From the NCBI GenBank assembly GCA_965371855.1, contig CBDUZZ010000015.1, forward strand, positions 6,022-70,021: a DNA stretch of 64,000 nt, read 5' to 3'. Positions 54,455 through 63,167 of this stretch are shown piece by piece. The DNA comes from JAADEM01 sp965371855 (GTDB lineage Bacteria; Bacteroidota; Bacteroidia; Bacteroidales; Marinilabiliaceae). Numbering within the stretch: the first letter of the stretch is position 1; each line of letters begins with the position of its first letter. Under the pieces are notes generated by a model that had not been told where the DNA came from, made no database searches, and worked only from the letters and a program-made list of their open reading frames with translations. A program made the translations under genes and the position numbers.

Positions 54455-54859
54455 TTGCATAGTATTCTTGTTGTCTTTGTTTTTATTGCTGCACTTGGTG
54501 TTTATGTTATTTTCAAACCGGAAAAAACACTAGTAAATCGTGAACCTGACTATACAATAACTGCATCAGAGTTATTTAGTAAATATTCAATAAACGAGGA
54601 AGCTGCAAATAAAACTTTTTTAGGGAAAATCATCCATGTAAGTGGCACCATTCGTGAAATTAGTATCGAAGATTCAGTGTTTACCTCAATTATTTTAGAA
54701 ACCGGAGATGTGTTTTCCGGAGTGAATTGTGTTCTGTATAACAAGTATGTATCAAATCAAAATGAGATTCTGATTGATTCTGAAGTTACCATAAAAGGCG
54801 AATGTGGCGGTAAGTTAATTGATGTTGTTTTAAATAATTGCATTTTGATAGAAAAATAA
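54455..54859 (+). CDS. OB-fold tRNA_anti-like protein, start uncertain
   Basis: 134-residue membrane-anchored protein with one N-terminal helix (ILVVFVFIAALGVYVIF) and an OB-fold of the tRNA_anti-like group (ASELFSKYSINEEAANKTFL, GKIIHVSGTIREI, VTIKGECGGKLIDVVLNNC). Function unknown. The only start in frame is a TTG at 54455, with a stop four codons upstream, and the usual Lys-rich beginning before the helix is missing. REP sequence ends about 50 bases upstream, so the original start may have been removed by that insertion. Possibly not translated now. Confidence 0.65.
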   Translation: MHSILVVFVFIAALGVYVIFKPEKTLVNREPDYTITASELFSKYSINEEAANKTFLGKIIHVSGTIREISIEDSVFTSIILETGDVFSGVNCVLYNKYVSNQNEILIDSEVTIKGECGGKLIDVVLNNCILIEK

Positions 54860-54950
54860 AAGCATAACAGATATCAGACCAAATATAATATCTTTTACAT
54901 TGTAATCTGTTTGTTATTTGGCTACCTGAAAACTTTATAAATTTGACAAA

Positions 54951-54971
54951 CCTGTCTGCAGACAGGCAGGC
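54951..54971. repeat. CCTGTCTGCAGACAGG palindrome
   Basis: CCTGTCTGCAGACAGGCAGGC, related to the GCCTGCCTGC elements at 51862 and 60764. Lies between two broken or doubtful genes. Confidence 0.6.
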
Positions 54972-54982
54972 TTTCAATTGAA

Positions 54983-55258
54983 TTATCTCCTTCTGCCTCC
55001 TGCTGAAGGCATACTTCTGGTTGCTCCACCATACGAACGAGTTCTGTTGTAGTTAGTGTTGCCTTGGCTACGATTCTGATAAGACTTGTTAAGTTGCTGA
55101 CGTTGTTGTGTGCTTATTGATGGCCGTGTCTGAGGCTTGCTTGTTGGTCGTGTTTGTGGTTTTTGTGCAGGCCTTGTTGAAGGCTGCGTTATTGGTCTTT
55201 GCGTTGGTTTCGTAGTAACAGGCCTTGTTGTCGGTTTTTGTGCAGGTTTTGTTATTTG
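54983..55258 (-). pseudogene. C-terminal remnant of a Pro/Thr/Arg-rich protein
   Basis: The reverse strand is open for about 92 codons ending at 54983. It begins in low-complexity repeats such as TRPVTTKPTQRPITQP and ends STQQRQQLNKSYQNRSQGN, TRSYGGATRSMPSAGGRRR. Such basic, repeat-rich tails terminate several uncharacterised Bacteroidota envelope proteins. There is no start, signal peptide or folded domain; the 5' part is missing. Reading continues weakly upstream into unrelated AT-rich sequence. Confidence 0.55.
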
Positions 55259-55399
55259 TAAGCTGAATTTAAGTAATATATAAACTGTTTTTGTTAAATT
55301 TATGGATGTCTTTATTAATTAACAAGATAAACTATAATAATGTCTCAACTATAAATATTATTTTTGACTAATTAGTGTCAATTAAAAAGGAGAAAAATT

Positions 55400-56821
55400 A
55401 TGGATTTATTGTATCGGGGATTAGTAATGTTATTTGTCATATTTATAGTCGGTTGTAAACCTGTTCAGAAACAGAAGCCTAATATCATTTTAATAATGAC
55501 AGATGACCAGGGATGGAAGGATGCAGGGTTTAATGGTAATACGGAATTGAAAACTCCCAATCTTAATTTTCTGGCATCAAAGGGTATCATCTTCAATAGG
55601 TTTTATTCTGGTTCAGCTGTTTGCTCCCCAACAAGAGCAAGCCTAATTACCGGAAGAAATCCGTTAAGAATGGGTATTCCTACTGCAAATCAGGGGTATA
55701 TGAAAAAGGAAGAAATTACCATTGCGGAATTATTAAAAGACAATGGGTATGCAACCGGTCATTTTGGTAAATGGCATTTAGGAACACTTACAAAAATATC
55801 TAAAGATGCGAACAGGGGAGGACCTGAGAATCCGGAACATTTTAGCATTCCTACGATGCATGGATATGACCGGTTCTTTTGTACAGAATCTAAAGTGCCA
55901 ACTTACGATCCAATGATCTATCCCACTGTATTTGAAAAGGGCGAAAGTAAAAGATTTGGATGGAAAGCTGTTAATGAAACGGATAGCACGAAACAATATG
56001 GGACTTCTTATTGGATAGGAAATGAAATAAAAGAAACCCTTAACTTGCGTGGTGATGATTCCAGGATAATTATGGATAGGGTAATTCCTTTTATTCAAAA
56101 CTCAACAAAGGAAGGAAAATCGTTTTTTACTACAATTTGGTTTCATACACCTCATTTACCTGTTGTAACGGATGAAGCGCATAGGGAAATGTATGGCTCT
56201 CTGGATTTACAAAAGCAGATTTATTACGGCACAATTACATCTATGGATGAACAAGTAGGCAGGTTATGGAATGTGTTGGAAGAACTGGGCTTAGAGGATA
56301 ATACAATGATTTGGTTTTGTAGTGATAATGGGCCTGAAAACGGAACTCCCGGTAGTGCTGGTGTTTTTAGAGAAAGAAAAAGAAGCTTGTACGAGGGAGG
56401 AGTAAGAGTGCCTGCTTTTGTTTATTGGAAAAACAACTTCGATAAGAAGACAAGAGTGGATTTTCCCGCCGTAACAAGTGATTATCTCCCAACAATTGTT
56501 GATATCCTAAAAATAGATTATCCTGATGACAGGTCTATTGATGGAGAGAGCTTATTGCCTTTGTTAAACGGAACACAACAGGAACGTGAAAAACCAATTG
56601 GTTTCCTTTTTGCAAAAAAAATGTCTTGGGTTAATAATCAATATAAATTAATAAGTATTGACAATGGGAATACCTTTGAGTTGTATGATTTAATAAATGA
56701 CAAAGGCGAAAAGAACAATATTATTTCACAGCATCCTGAAGTAGCTGAAAAAATGAAAAAAGAATTATATGATTGGATTAAGTCAGTAGAAAATAGTAAT
56801 ATTGGAGCTGATTATAATTAA
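55400..56821 (+). CDS. Formylglycine sulfatase (type S1), lipoprotein
   Basis: 473-residue sulfatase. Lipobox IVGC (Cys19), IMTDDQGWKD, CSPTR (75-79), GKWHLGT, TIWFHTPHLP, FCSDNGPENG and YEGGVRVPAFVYW. Paralogue of the enzyme at 47206, with matching length and nearly the same C-terminus (GADYN against GADYK). Preceded by AAGGAG about 10 bases before the ATG, an unusually clear ribosome-binding site for this phylum. 36 bases from the next sulfatase. Confidence 0.93.
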   Translation: MDLLYRGLVMLFVIFIVGCKPVQKQKPNIILIMTDDQGWKDAGFNGNTELKTPNLNFLASKGIIFNRFYSGSAVCSPTRASLITGRNPLRMGIPTANQGYMKKEEITIAELLKDNGYATGHFGKWHLGTLTKISKDANRGGPENPEHFSIPTMHGYDRFFCTESKVPTYDPMIYPTVFEKGESKRFGWKAVNETDSTKQYGTSYWIGNEIKETLNLRGDDSRIIMDRVIPFIQNSTKEGKSFFTTIWFHTPHLPVVTDEAHREMYGSLDLQKQIYYGTITSMDEQVGRLWNVLEELGLEDNTMIWFCSDNGPENGTPGSAGVFRERKRSLYEGGVRVPAFVYWKNNFDKKTRVDFPAVTSDYLPTIVDILKIDYPDDRSIDGESLLPLLNGTQQEREKPIGFLFAKKMSWVNNQYKLISIDNGNTFELYDLINDKGEKNNIISQHPEVAEKMKKELYDWIKSVENSNIGADYN

Positions 56822-56857
56822 TAAAATGATTAGTCACTAAAACTGTATAACAATGAA

Positions 56858-58283
56858 ATGGGTATGAACTATTTGGTTTTAATTTTTCTATTAATGTTTG
56901 CAGGAAAAGGAATTGCGCAAAGCAATACCGAAAATAATGCACCATCCGGGCCTAATATTATGATTATTCTTGCTGATGATATGGGTTATGGTGATTTAAG
57001 CTTTACTGGAAGTAAGAAAATTAAAACCCCACATATTGATAATCTTGCAAAAACAGGCACATTTTGTGATGCAGCTTATGTTACCGCAAGCGTATGTGCA
57101 CCCTCCAGAGCCGGACTATTAACCGGACGTCAGATACAACAATTCGGCTTCGAACATAACCTTACACATTGGAATGAAAGTATGGCTAATAGGCCTGAGT
57201 TTCATGGCTTAACTCCGGGAGAATATACAATTGCTGATCATCTTAAAAATGTTGGTTACGAAACCGCTATCATAGGCAAATGGCATCTTGGTGAAGCAGA
57301 AGTGCATCATCCGAATAGCCGTGGATTTGATTATTTTTGTGGTATGACAGGTGGGGGGCATAACTACTTTCCTGAAACGGGACGAAGTACAATACAGCGA
57401 AATGGAACTTTTGTTGAAGAGTATTCAAGTCCTTATCTGACTGATTTTTTTACTGACGAAGGTGTTAAATGGATAAAAGGTCATAATGAGAAACCATGGT
57501 TTTTATTTATGTCATATAATGCTCCACATACCCCGATGCAGGCCACAGAAGAGGACTTGGCTGCCTGTTCATATATTAAAGATAAAGGACGCAGAACTTA
57601 TGCAGCAATGGTACATGCTCTCGATCGTGGTGTTGGAAGGCTTATTGAGTCTTTAAAGCAACAGGGTGTGTATGAGAATACAATCATAGTGTTTTTTGCA
57701 GATAATGGAGGTGCAACAAATAATCATGCATGGAGAGGGCCGTTCTCCGGCAGTAAAGGAAATATGCGTGAAGGTGGAATACGTGTTCCAATGATATGGC
57801 ATTGGCTCGGAGTTATAAAAGAAGGTAGAACTGATGCCGTTATTTCAAGCCTCGACTTGTTGCCAACATTTCTTGCTGTTGCAAATGCTGAACCTATCGA
57901 AGCATTTGATGGTAATGGAAAGAAAAAAACTCCCAGAGTATATGATGGATATAATGTTTTACCGGTTTTAAAACGGAGAACAACCAGCCAAACAACGGCG
58001 TTTGTTCTGGCGTTTGCAAGGTCAGTCTTGTGTGCTTGATGGAGAAGATAAATTTATACGGCTTACTCACCGACCGGCACAATATTTTCATCCTTTTGAA
58101 GATTTGGGAGAGAGAAATGATTTATGCGATGAGAATCCTGAAAGGTATATGGAACTATATAAATTACTGCTAATGTGGGAAAGTAGTTTGCCTACATATC
58201 CTCATTTTTATACTTCTCCTTATTGGATTAAAGTATCAGCACAGAATTATGATAAATTTGATCCAATTCCTGAACCGGAGTAG
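56858..58283 (+). pseudogene. Formylglycine sulfatase (type S1), frameshifted near the C-terminus
   Basis: Sulfatase with a cleavable signal peptide (MFAGKGIAQ), ILADDMGYGDLS, CAPSR (80-84), GKWHLGEAE, NAPHTPMQ, FADNGGATNN and MREGGIRVPM. At about 57974 one extra base changes frame: the first frame ends at 58039 after VLPVLKRRTT, while the next frame reads GEQPAKQRRLFWRLQGQSC and continues through FIRLTHRPAQYFHPFEDLG to 58283. The two together give a normal full-length protein of about 474 residues. Catalytic N-terminal half is intact but the C-terminal subdomain is lost unless the base is a sequencing error. Confidence 0.85.
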
Positions 58284-58353
58284 TGTTTAAATATTGATGA
58301 GTCAATACCTAATTACGAGAATGCTTTAATAAAAGATTAGATTATAGAATTTT

Positions 58354-59019
58354 ATGATTGAACTACTCAGAAGAAACAGGTTTTTTATTGTTCCGTATTT
58401 ATCATTCTTAATTATTAGTTCTTTCTTTTTAGTTTTATACTCTAAAGATCAGGTACACATTTTTTTAAATCAGTTTCATCATTCTGTTACCGATAAGTTT
58501 TTTATGTATATTACACATCTAGGAGATGGTGTTGTTGTCGCTGTTTTTATTGCACTACTTCTATTTATTAGTTATCGTTATGCTTTAATTATGTTGAGTA
58601 GTGTGTTTCTTACAACCATTGTCATACAAGTATTAAAAAGAGTAGTGTTTGCAGCTTTGCCAAGACCAGTAGTTCATTTTCTGGGGATATATGATCTGTA
58701 TTTTGTCCCTGATGTAAAGATGCTTCTTATATACAGTTTCCCGTCAGGTCATTCTGCATCGGCATTTGGCGTTTTTTTTATGCTGGCATTAATCTCAAAA
58801 AATAGTTCGTTAAAGTTTCTTTATTTTGTTATTGCTTTTCTTATTTCATATTCAAGAGTTTATCTGTCTCAACATTTTCTTGTTGACATCTATTTTGGGT
58901 CACTTATTAGTGTGTTTTTCTGCGGTCTTATATTCTGTCTTGGAATGAAATTGAAAAATCCTAAATTTGACAATTCATTATCTGGTTTAATCCTTAGGGT
59001 ATTTAAAAGGGAAAAATAG
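58354..59019 (+). CDS. PAP2-family membrane phosphatase
   Basis: 221-residue integral membrane phosphatase with about five or six helices. The three catalytic signatures are complete: KRVVFAALPRP (Lys95, Arg104), SFPSGHSAS (PSGH 130-133) and YSRVYLSQHFLVDIYFG (Arg168, His174, Asp178). Members remove phosphate from phosphatidate, lipid A or undecaprenyl pyrophosphate. Placed 46 bases before a polyprenyl-dependent glycosyltransferase, recycling of undecaprenyl pyrophosphate or remodelling of a lipid is plausible. Confidence 0.92.
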   Translation: MIELLRRNRFFIVPYLSFLIISSFFLVLYSKDQVHIFLNQFHHSVTDKFFMYITHLGDGVVVAVFIALLLFISYRYALIMLSSVFLTTIVIQVLKRVVFAALPRPVVHFLGIYDLYFVPDVKMLLIYSFPSGHSASAFGVFFMLALISKNSSLKFLYFVIAFLISYSRVYLSQHFLVDIYFGSLISVFFCGLIFCLGMKLKNPKFDNSLSGLILRVFKREK

Positions 59020-59064
59020 TAATGCTGGAGCAATACTTAACGTTACTATATAAGATGTTATACA

Positions 59065-60717
59065 ATGAATGACAATAAAAAAAATCTATATAATCAACTA
59101 ATAATAGTTTTTGGTGCAATACTTTTATTTGTGCCGTTTTTAGGGGGTGTTAATTTGTTTGATTGGGATGAGATAAATTTTGCAGAATCTGCGCGTGAGA
59201 TGATTGTGTCAGGTGACTATTTGAATGTTCAGATTAATTTTGTGCCTTTTTGGGAGAAACCTCCACTTTTTATTTGGCTACAAGTGTTAAGTATGAAGGT
59301 TTTTGGAATTAATGAATTTGCTGCCAGATTTCCGAATGCCATTGTAGGGATTGTTACTATGTTGGTTATTTACAATGTTGGTAAACGTGTTCATGGTATG
59401 AGGTTTGGTATGTTATGGGTAGCTGTTTATGTAGCTTCTGTATTACCACATTTCTATTTTAAATCCGGAATTATTGACCCGTTGTTCAATCTTTTTATCT
59501 TTCTGGGGGTTTATTATTTTATTCTGTTTTGTGATAAGTCAAAAAATGAAAAAGTATTAAGGGATGTTGCTTTTTCAGCAATCTTTATTGGGCTGGGGAT
59601 ATTAACAAAGGGGCCTGTAGCTTTCTTGCTCTTTTTTTTAACAACTGTTGCTTATATGATTTTCAGTAGTTCATATAAGAAGTTTATACAAATAAAAGTG
59701 ATTATTGTTTATGCTGTTACTGTAGCTTTTGTTGGGGGCTTTTGGTTTATTCTTCAAATGTTAAACGGCAACTTAAATGTTATAGTTGATTTTTTTGAAT
59801 ATCAGATTCGTCTTTTTTCTGAAGAGGGAGCAGGACATGGTGGGTTTTTGTTTTATCATTTTGTTATCCTTTTTATTGGTGTTTTCCCGGCTTCTGTATT
59901 TGCCTTAAAGTCATTCAGAAGAGCAAAAGGAGAAAAGGATTTATATAGTCATTTTAAACAATGGATGGTTATTCTTTTTTGGGTAGTACTGATTTTATTT
60001 ACAATAGTGAGTACTAAGATTGTTCATTACTCATCAATGTGTTACTTCCCTCTTACATTTTTAGCGGCATTTGTAATTGATGAAATTATTGAAAAGAAGC
60101 AAAAATTTAATTTGTGGATGAAGATTACAACACTGTTTTTGTCTGTGGTACTTGGTAGCGGGATTATTGCTTTACAATTAATAGAAAAATATAAAGAACA
60201 GATTATTTCAACCGGTTTGATAAAAGATGATTTTGCTGTGGGTAATTTACAAGCAAATGTGCACTGGTCAGGTTTTGAATTTCTTATCGGGGTAGTACTA
60301 ATAGCAGGAGTAGCATTCTCTATTCTGTTTTTTAAAGATGTAAAGAAACAGATTACCGGAATCTTAGTGAGTAGTTTATTATTTACAAGTCTTAGTATGA
60401 TTATTATTGTACCTATTGTGGAGCAATATTCGCAAAATGCTGCAGTTAGTTTCTTAAAACAAAAATCGAAAGAAGACTGCTACGTTGATACATATAGTTA
60501 TAAGAGTTATGCTCAATACTATTATTTCGATAAGCAAATTCCTGAGAATAAAAATGCCGCTAACCTTGAATGGTTATTAACAGGCGATATAGATAAAACT
60601 GTTTATATTATTTGCAAGAATACAAAAGCAGATAAATTTGAAGAAAAATACACAGATTTTAATAAGCTTAAAGAAAAGAATGGCTTTGTTTTCTTTAAGC
60701 GTGATGTGGGTAATTAA
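59065..60717 (+). CDS. GT39/ArnT-like polyprenyl-dependent glycosyltransferase
   Basis: 550-residue membrane protein with about 11-12 helices. The luminal catalytic loop begins LFDWDEINFAESAREM (Asp-Glu at 35-36), the pattern of ArnT and protein O-mannosyltransferase relatives, followed by FWEKPPLFIWLQ and EFAARFPNAIVG. These enzymes move a sugar from a polyprenyl-phosphate carrier to lipid A or protein on the periplasmic side. The GT2 gene at 60842 could make the donor. Acceptor unknown. Confidence 0.9.
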   Translation: MNDNKKNLYNQLIIVFGAILLFVPFLGGVNLFDWDEINFAESAREMIVSGDYLNVQINFVPFWEKPPLFIWLQVLSMKVFGINEFAARFPNAIVGIVTMLVIYNVGKRVHGMRFGMLWVAVYVASVLPHFYFKSGIIDPLFNLFIFLGVYYFILFCDKSKNEKVLRDVAFSAIFIGLGILTKGPVAFLLFFLTTVAYMIFSSSYKKFIQIKVIIVYAVTVAFVGGFWFILQMLNGNLNVIVDFFEYQIRLFSEEGAGHGGFLFYHFVILFIGVFPASVFALKSFRRAKGEKDLYSHFKQWMVILFWVVLILFTIVSTKIVHYSSMCYFPLTFLAAFVIDEIIEKKQKFNLWMKITTLFLSVVLGSGIIALQLIEKYKEQIISTGLIKDDFAVGNLQANVHWSGFEFLIGVVLIAGVAFSILFFKDVKKQITGILVSSLLFTSLSMIIIVPIVEQYSQNAAVSFLKQKSKEDCYVDTYSYKSYAQYYYFDKQIPENKNAANLEWLLTGDIDKTVYIICKNTKADKFEEKYTDFNKLKEKNGFVFFKRDVGN

Positions 60718-60736
60718 CAAGGAAACATGACACTGT

Positions 60737-60789
60737 TCGTCATTGCGAGGACGATAGGACGAAGCCTGCCTGCAGCAGGCAGGCAATCT
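60737..60789. repeat. REP-like repeat with GCCTGCCTGC arms
   Basis: CGTCATTGCGAGGACGATAG leads into CGAAG, a near-palindrome GCCTGCCTGCAGCAGGCAGG (60764-60783) and CAATCT. Ten-base arms. Same family as 51850-51938. It separates the GT39 and GT2 genes. Confidence 0.75.
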
Positions 60790-60841
60790 ATTGATAGTTT
60801 CTTGCATGCACTAACTTAGTTTGAAAATAAAATAATTGATA

Positions 60842-61594
60842 ATGATAGATGATAAAAAGATTGTAGTTGTACTACCTGCTTATAATGCTGAAAAAACGTT
60901 GGAGATAACCTATAATGAAATCCCTTTTGATATCGTTGATGAAGTTATTCTGGTTGATGATTTAAGTAGAGATAAAACAGTGGAGGAGGCTGAAAGGCTC
61001 GGAATAAAATATATTGTGAAACACAATGTAAATAAGGGGTATGGCGGCAATCAAAAATCATGTTACAACAAGGCACTTGAACTGGGAGCTGATATTGTTG
61101 TGATGCTTCACCCCGATTATCAATATACACCTAAATTAATCCACTCGATGTGTTATATGATAGCCAATGGCGTTTATGATGTGGTTATCGGGTCAAGAAT
61201 TTTGGGTAATGGCGCATTAAAAGGTGGTATGCCTGTGTATAAATATATAGCCAACCGATTTTTAACCCTGTTCCAGAATATCCTGATGAATCAAAAGTTA
61301 TCCGAATATCATACCGGCTACCGTGCTTTCTCATCAAAGGTGTTAACTAGTATTGGGTTTATGAGTAATTCGGATGATTTTGTTTTTGACAATCAAATGA
61401 TTGCTCAAATTTTCTATGCTGGTTTTGAGATTGCTGAAGTCACCTGTCCTACAAAATATTTTGAAGAAGCATCATCGATAAATCTGAAGCGTAGTACGCA
61501 ATATGGATTGGGCGTGATGGGAGTTTCAATTAAGTATCTTTTGCAAAAAATGAGTATGGCTAAATATGAAATTTTTGAATCGGAAAAAGGATAG
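60842..61594 (+). CDS. GT2-family glycosyltransferase (polyprenyl-phosphate type)
   Basis: 250-residue cytoplasmic or membrane-associated GT-A enzyme from ATG 60842 (the frame reaches a TTG at 60836). VVVLPAYNAEKTL, VILVDDLSRDKT, KGYGGNQKSCYNKALELGAD, and VMLHPDYQY contain the nucleotide-sugar and metal-binding residues; FKLSEYHTGYRAFS-type motif (LSEYHTGYRAFSSKV) and FVFDNQMIAQ follow. It has no long membrane extension, like dolichol-phosphate-mannose synthase. It likely charges the carrier for the GT39 enzyme upstream. Confidence 0.9.
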   Translation: MIDDKKIVVVLPAYNAEKTLEITYNEIPFDIVDEVILVDDLSRDKTVEEAERLGIKYIVKHNVNKGYGGNQKSCYNKALELGADIVVMLHPDYQYTPKLIHSMCYMIANGVYDVVIGSRILGNGALKGGMPVYKYIANRFLTLFQNILMNQKLSEYHTGYRAFSSKVLTSIGFMSNSDDFVFDNQMIAQIFYAGFEIAEVTCPTKYFEEASSINLKRSTQYGLGVMGVSIKYLLQKMSMAKYEIFESEKG

Positions 61595-61672
61595 AGACAT
61601 ATCTGTTTTGCAAAAGAACCTGACAAAATTAGTATTTTTGAAGAGTTGGATAATAAACTAAAATGACAAAAG

Positions 61673-63079
61673 ATGAAAAAATTTATTAAACTATGTTCTA
61701 TTGCTATTATTTCTTTAAATATTGCGGGTTGTTCTCAAACTAAAACTATTAAATCTGAAAAGCCCAATATTCTCTTAATTAATATCGATGATATGGGCTG
61801 GCGTGATGTAGGCTTTATGGGTTCGGAGTATTACGAAACACCAAACATAGACACACTTGCAGCCAATGGAATGATTTTTACAAATGCATATGCTACTGCT
61901 GCAAACTGTGCACCCAGCCGTGCCTGTATGATGAGCGGACAGTGGCCACAGCGTCACGGAATTTATACGGTTGGAAATTCAGACCGGGGGAAAAGTCAGG
62001 ACAGGAAACTCATTCCCACTAAAAACAGTGTTTACATGCCCGATGACAATGTTCTTATTCCGGAGATATTGAAAAAGGCAGGTTACACAACTTGTCATGC
62101 AGGAAAATGGCATTTAACCGACGACCCACTTTTACGTGGTTTCGACGTAAATATTGGCGGTAACCATGCCGGAAATCCGGGGAGTTATTATCCACCATAC
62201 AAGAATGTCCCACTCGATGCTCCGTCGAAAGATTATTATCTGACCAACCTGATTATGGACAAGACAATTGAATTTCTGAAATCGACAGGTGACAAGCCGT
62301 TTTTTATGTATTATTCGCCTTATGCGGTACATACTCCCATTCAGCCGGTAAAAAAATTGTTGCCAAAGTATGAAAATAAACAGAGATGGAACGGGCAAGA
62401 AAATGCAAAATATGCAACTATGATTGAAAATCTGGATACGCAGATTGGACGAATGATAACTAATTTGAAAGAATCAGGTAAATTGGAGAATACCTTCATC
62501 CTCTTTATTTCAGACAATGGAGGTGTGTATAAAGTAACTAAACAATGGCCACTTAGGGCTGGTAAAGGGTCGTATTACGAAGGTGGAATCCGTGAGCCAA
62601 TGTTTGCCTGGTGGAAAGGAAAAATTAAAGGTGGAACAAAGTCTGAAATACCGATAACCAATATGGATTTTTATCCAACAATTTTAGAAGTAGCCGGCAT
62701 TGAAAAACCATCGGATAAAGTACTGGATGGAAAATCATTTTTAACCATTTTGATCGATAAAGGAAATTTTGAAAAAAGACCACTTTTCTGGCATTTCCCA
62801 ATTTATCTTGAAGGAGGAAACGTGGAGTGTCAGGATGTTTTATTTCGAACTCGTCCGGGTTCAGCCGTTCGTTTGGGAGATTGGAAACTTATTCAGTATT
62901 TCGAAAATAACGATATTGAGTTGTACAATTTGAAGAATGACATAAGCGAAAAGAACAGTCTTACTGAATCTAATCCTGAAAAGAAAGAGGAACTTTTAGA
63001 ATTACTGGATAATTGGAGAAAAGAGACTAATGCACCGGTTCCGATTGAATTAAATCCGAAGTTTGTTAGTGTTAATTAA
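61673..63079 (+). CDS. Formylglycine sulfatase (type S1), lipoprotein
   Basis: 468-residue sulfatase. Lipobox NIAGC (Cys20), INIDDMGWRDVG, maturation motif CAPSR (79-83), GKWHLTDDPLLRGFDVNIGG, YYSPYAVHTPIQP, FISDNGGVYK and YEGGIREPMFAWW. It resembles the sulfatase half of the chimera at 21073 (NIGGNHAGNPGSY against NIAGHAAGGLGSY) and shows what that gene lost. 78 bases after the GT2 gene, 88 before the next sulfatase. Confidence 0.93.
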   Translation: MKKFIKLCSIAIISLNIAGCSQTKTIKSEKPNILLINIDDMGWRDVGFMGSEYYETPNIDTLAANGMIFTNAYATAANCAPSRACMMSGQWPQRHGIYTVGNSDRGKSQDRKLIPTKNSVYMPDDNVLIPEILKKAGYTTCHAGKWHLTDDPLLRGFDVNIGGNHAGNPGSYYPPYKNVPLDAPSKDYYLTNLIMDKTIEFLKSTGDKPFFMYYSPYAVHTPIQPVKKLLPKYENKQRWNGQENAKYATMIENLDTQIGRMITNLKESGKLENTFILFISDNGGVYKVTKQWPLRAGKGSYYEGGIREPMFAWWKGKIKGGTKSEIPITNMDFYPTILEVAGIEKPSDKVLDGKSFLTILIDKGNFEKRPLFWHFPIYLEGGNVECQDVLFRTRPGSAVRLGDWKLIQYFENNDIELYNLKNDISEKNSLTESNPEKKEELLELLDNWRKETNAPVPIELNPKFVSVN

Positions 63080-63167
63080 CCTTTAATCTCATAGGTTAAA
63101 GACGACATGAAGAAAATATGTTACAATTCTTTTCCTTTTAAAAAAATAAAATTAATAAATAATTATT

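Noticed and set aside
54983..55258. Tandem ACAAGGCCTG-like repeats taken as a minisatellite or CRISPR
   Set aside because: They translate in one minus frame to a Pro/Thr/Arg-rich tail ending in a stop, so a coding remnant explains them better.
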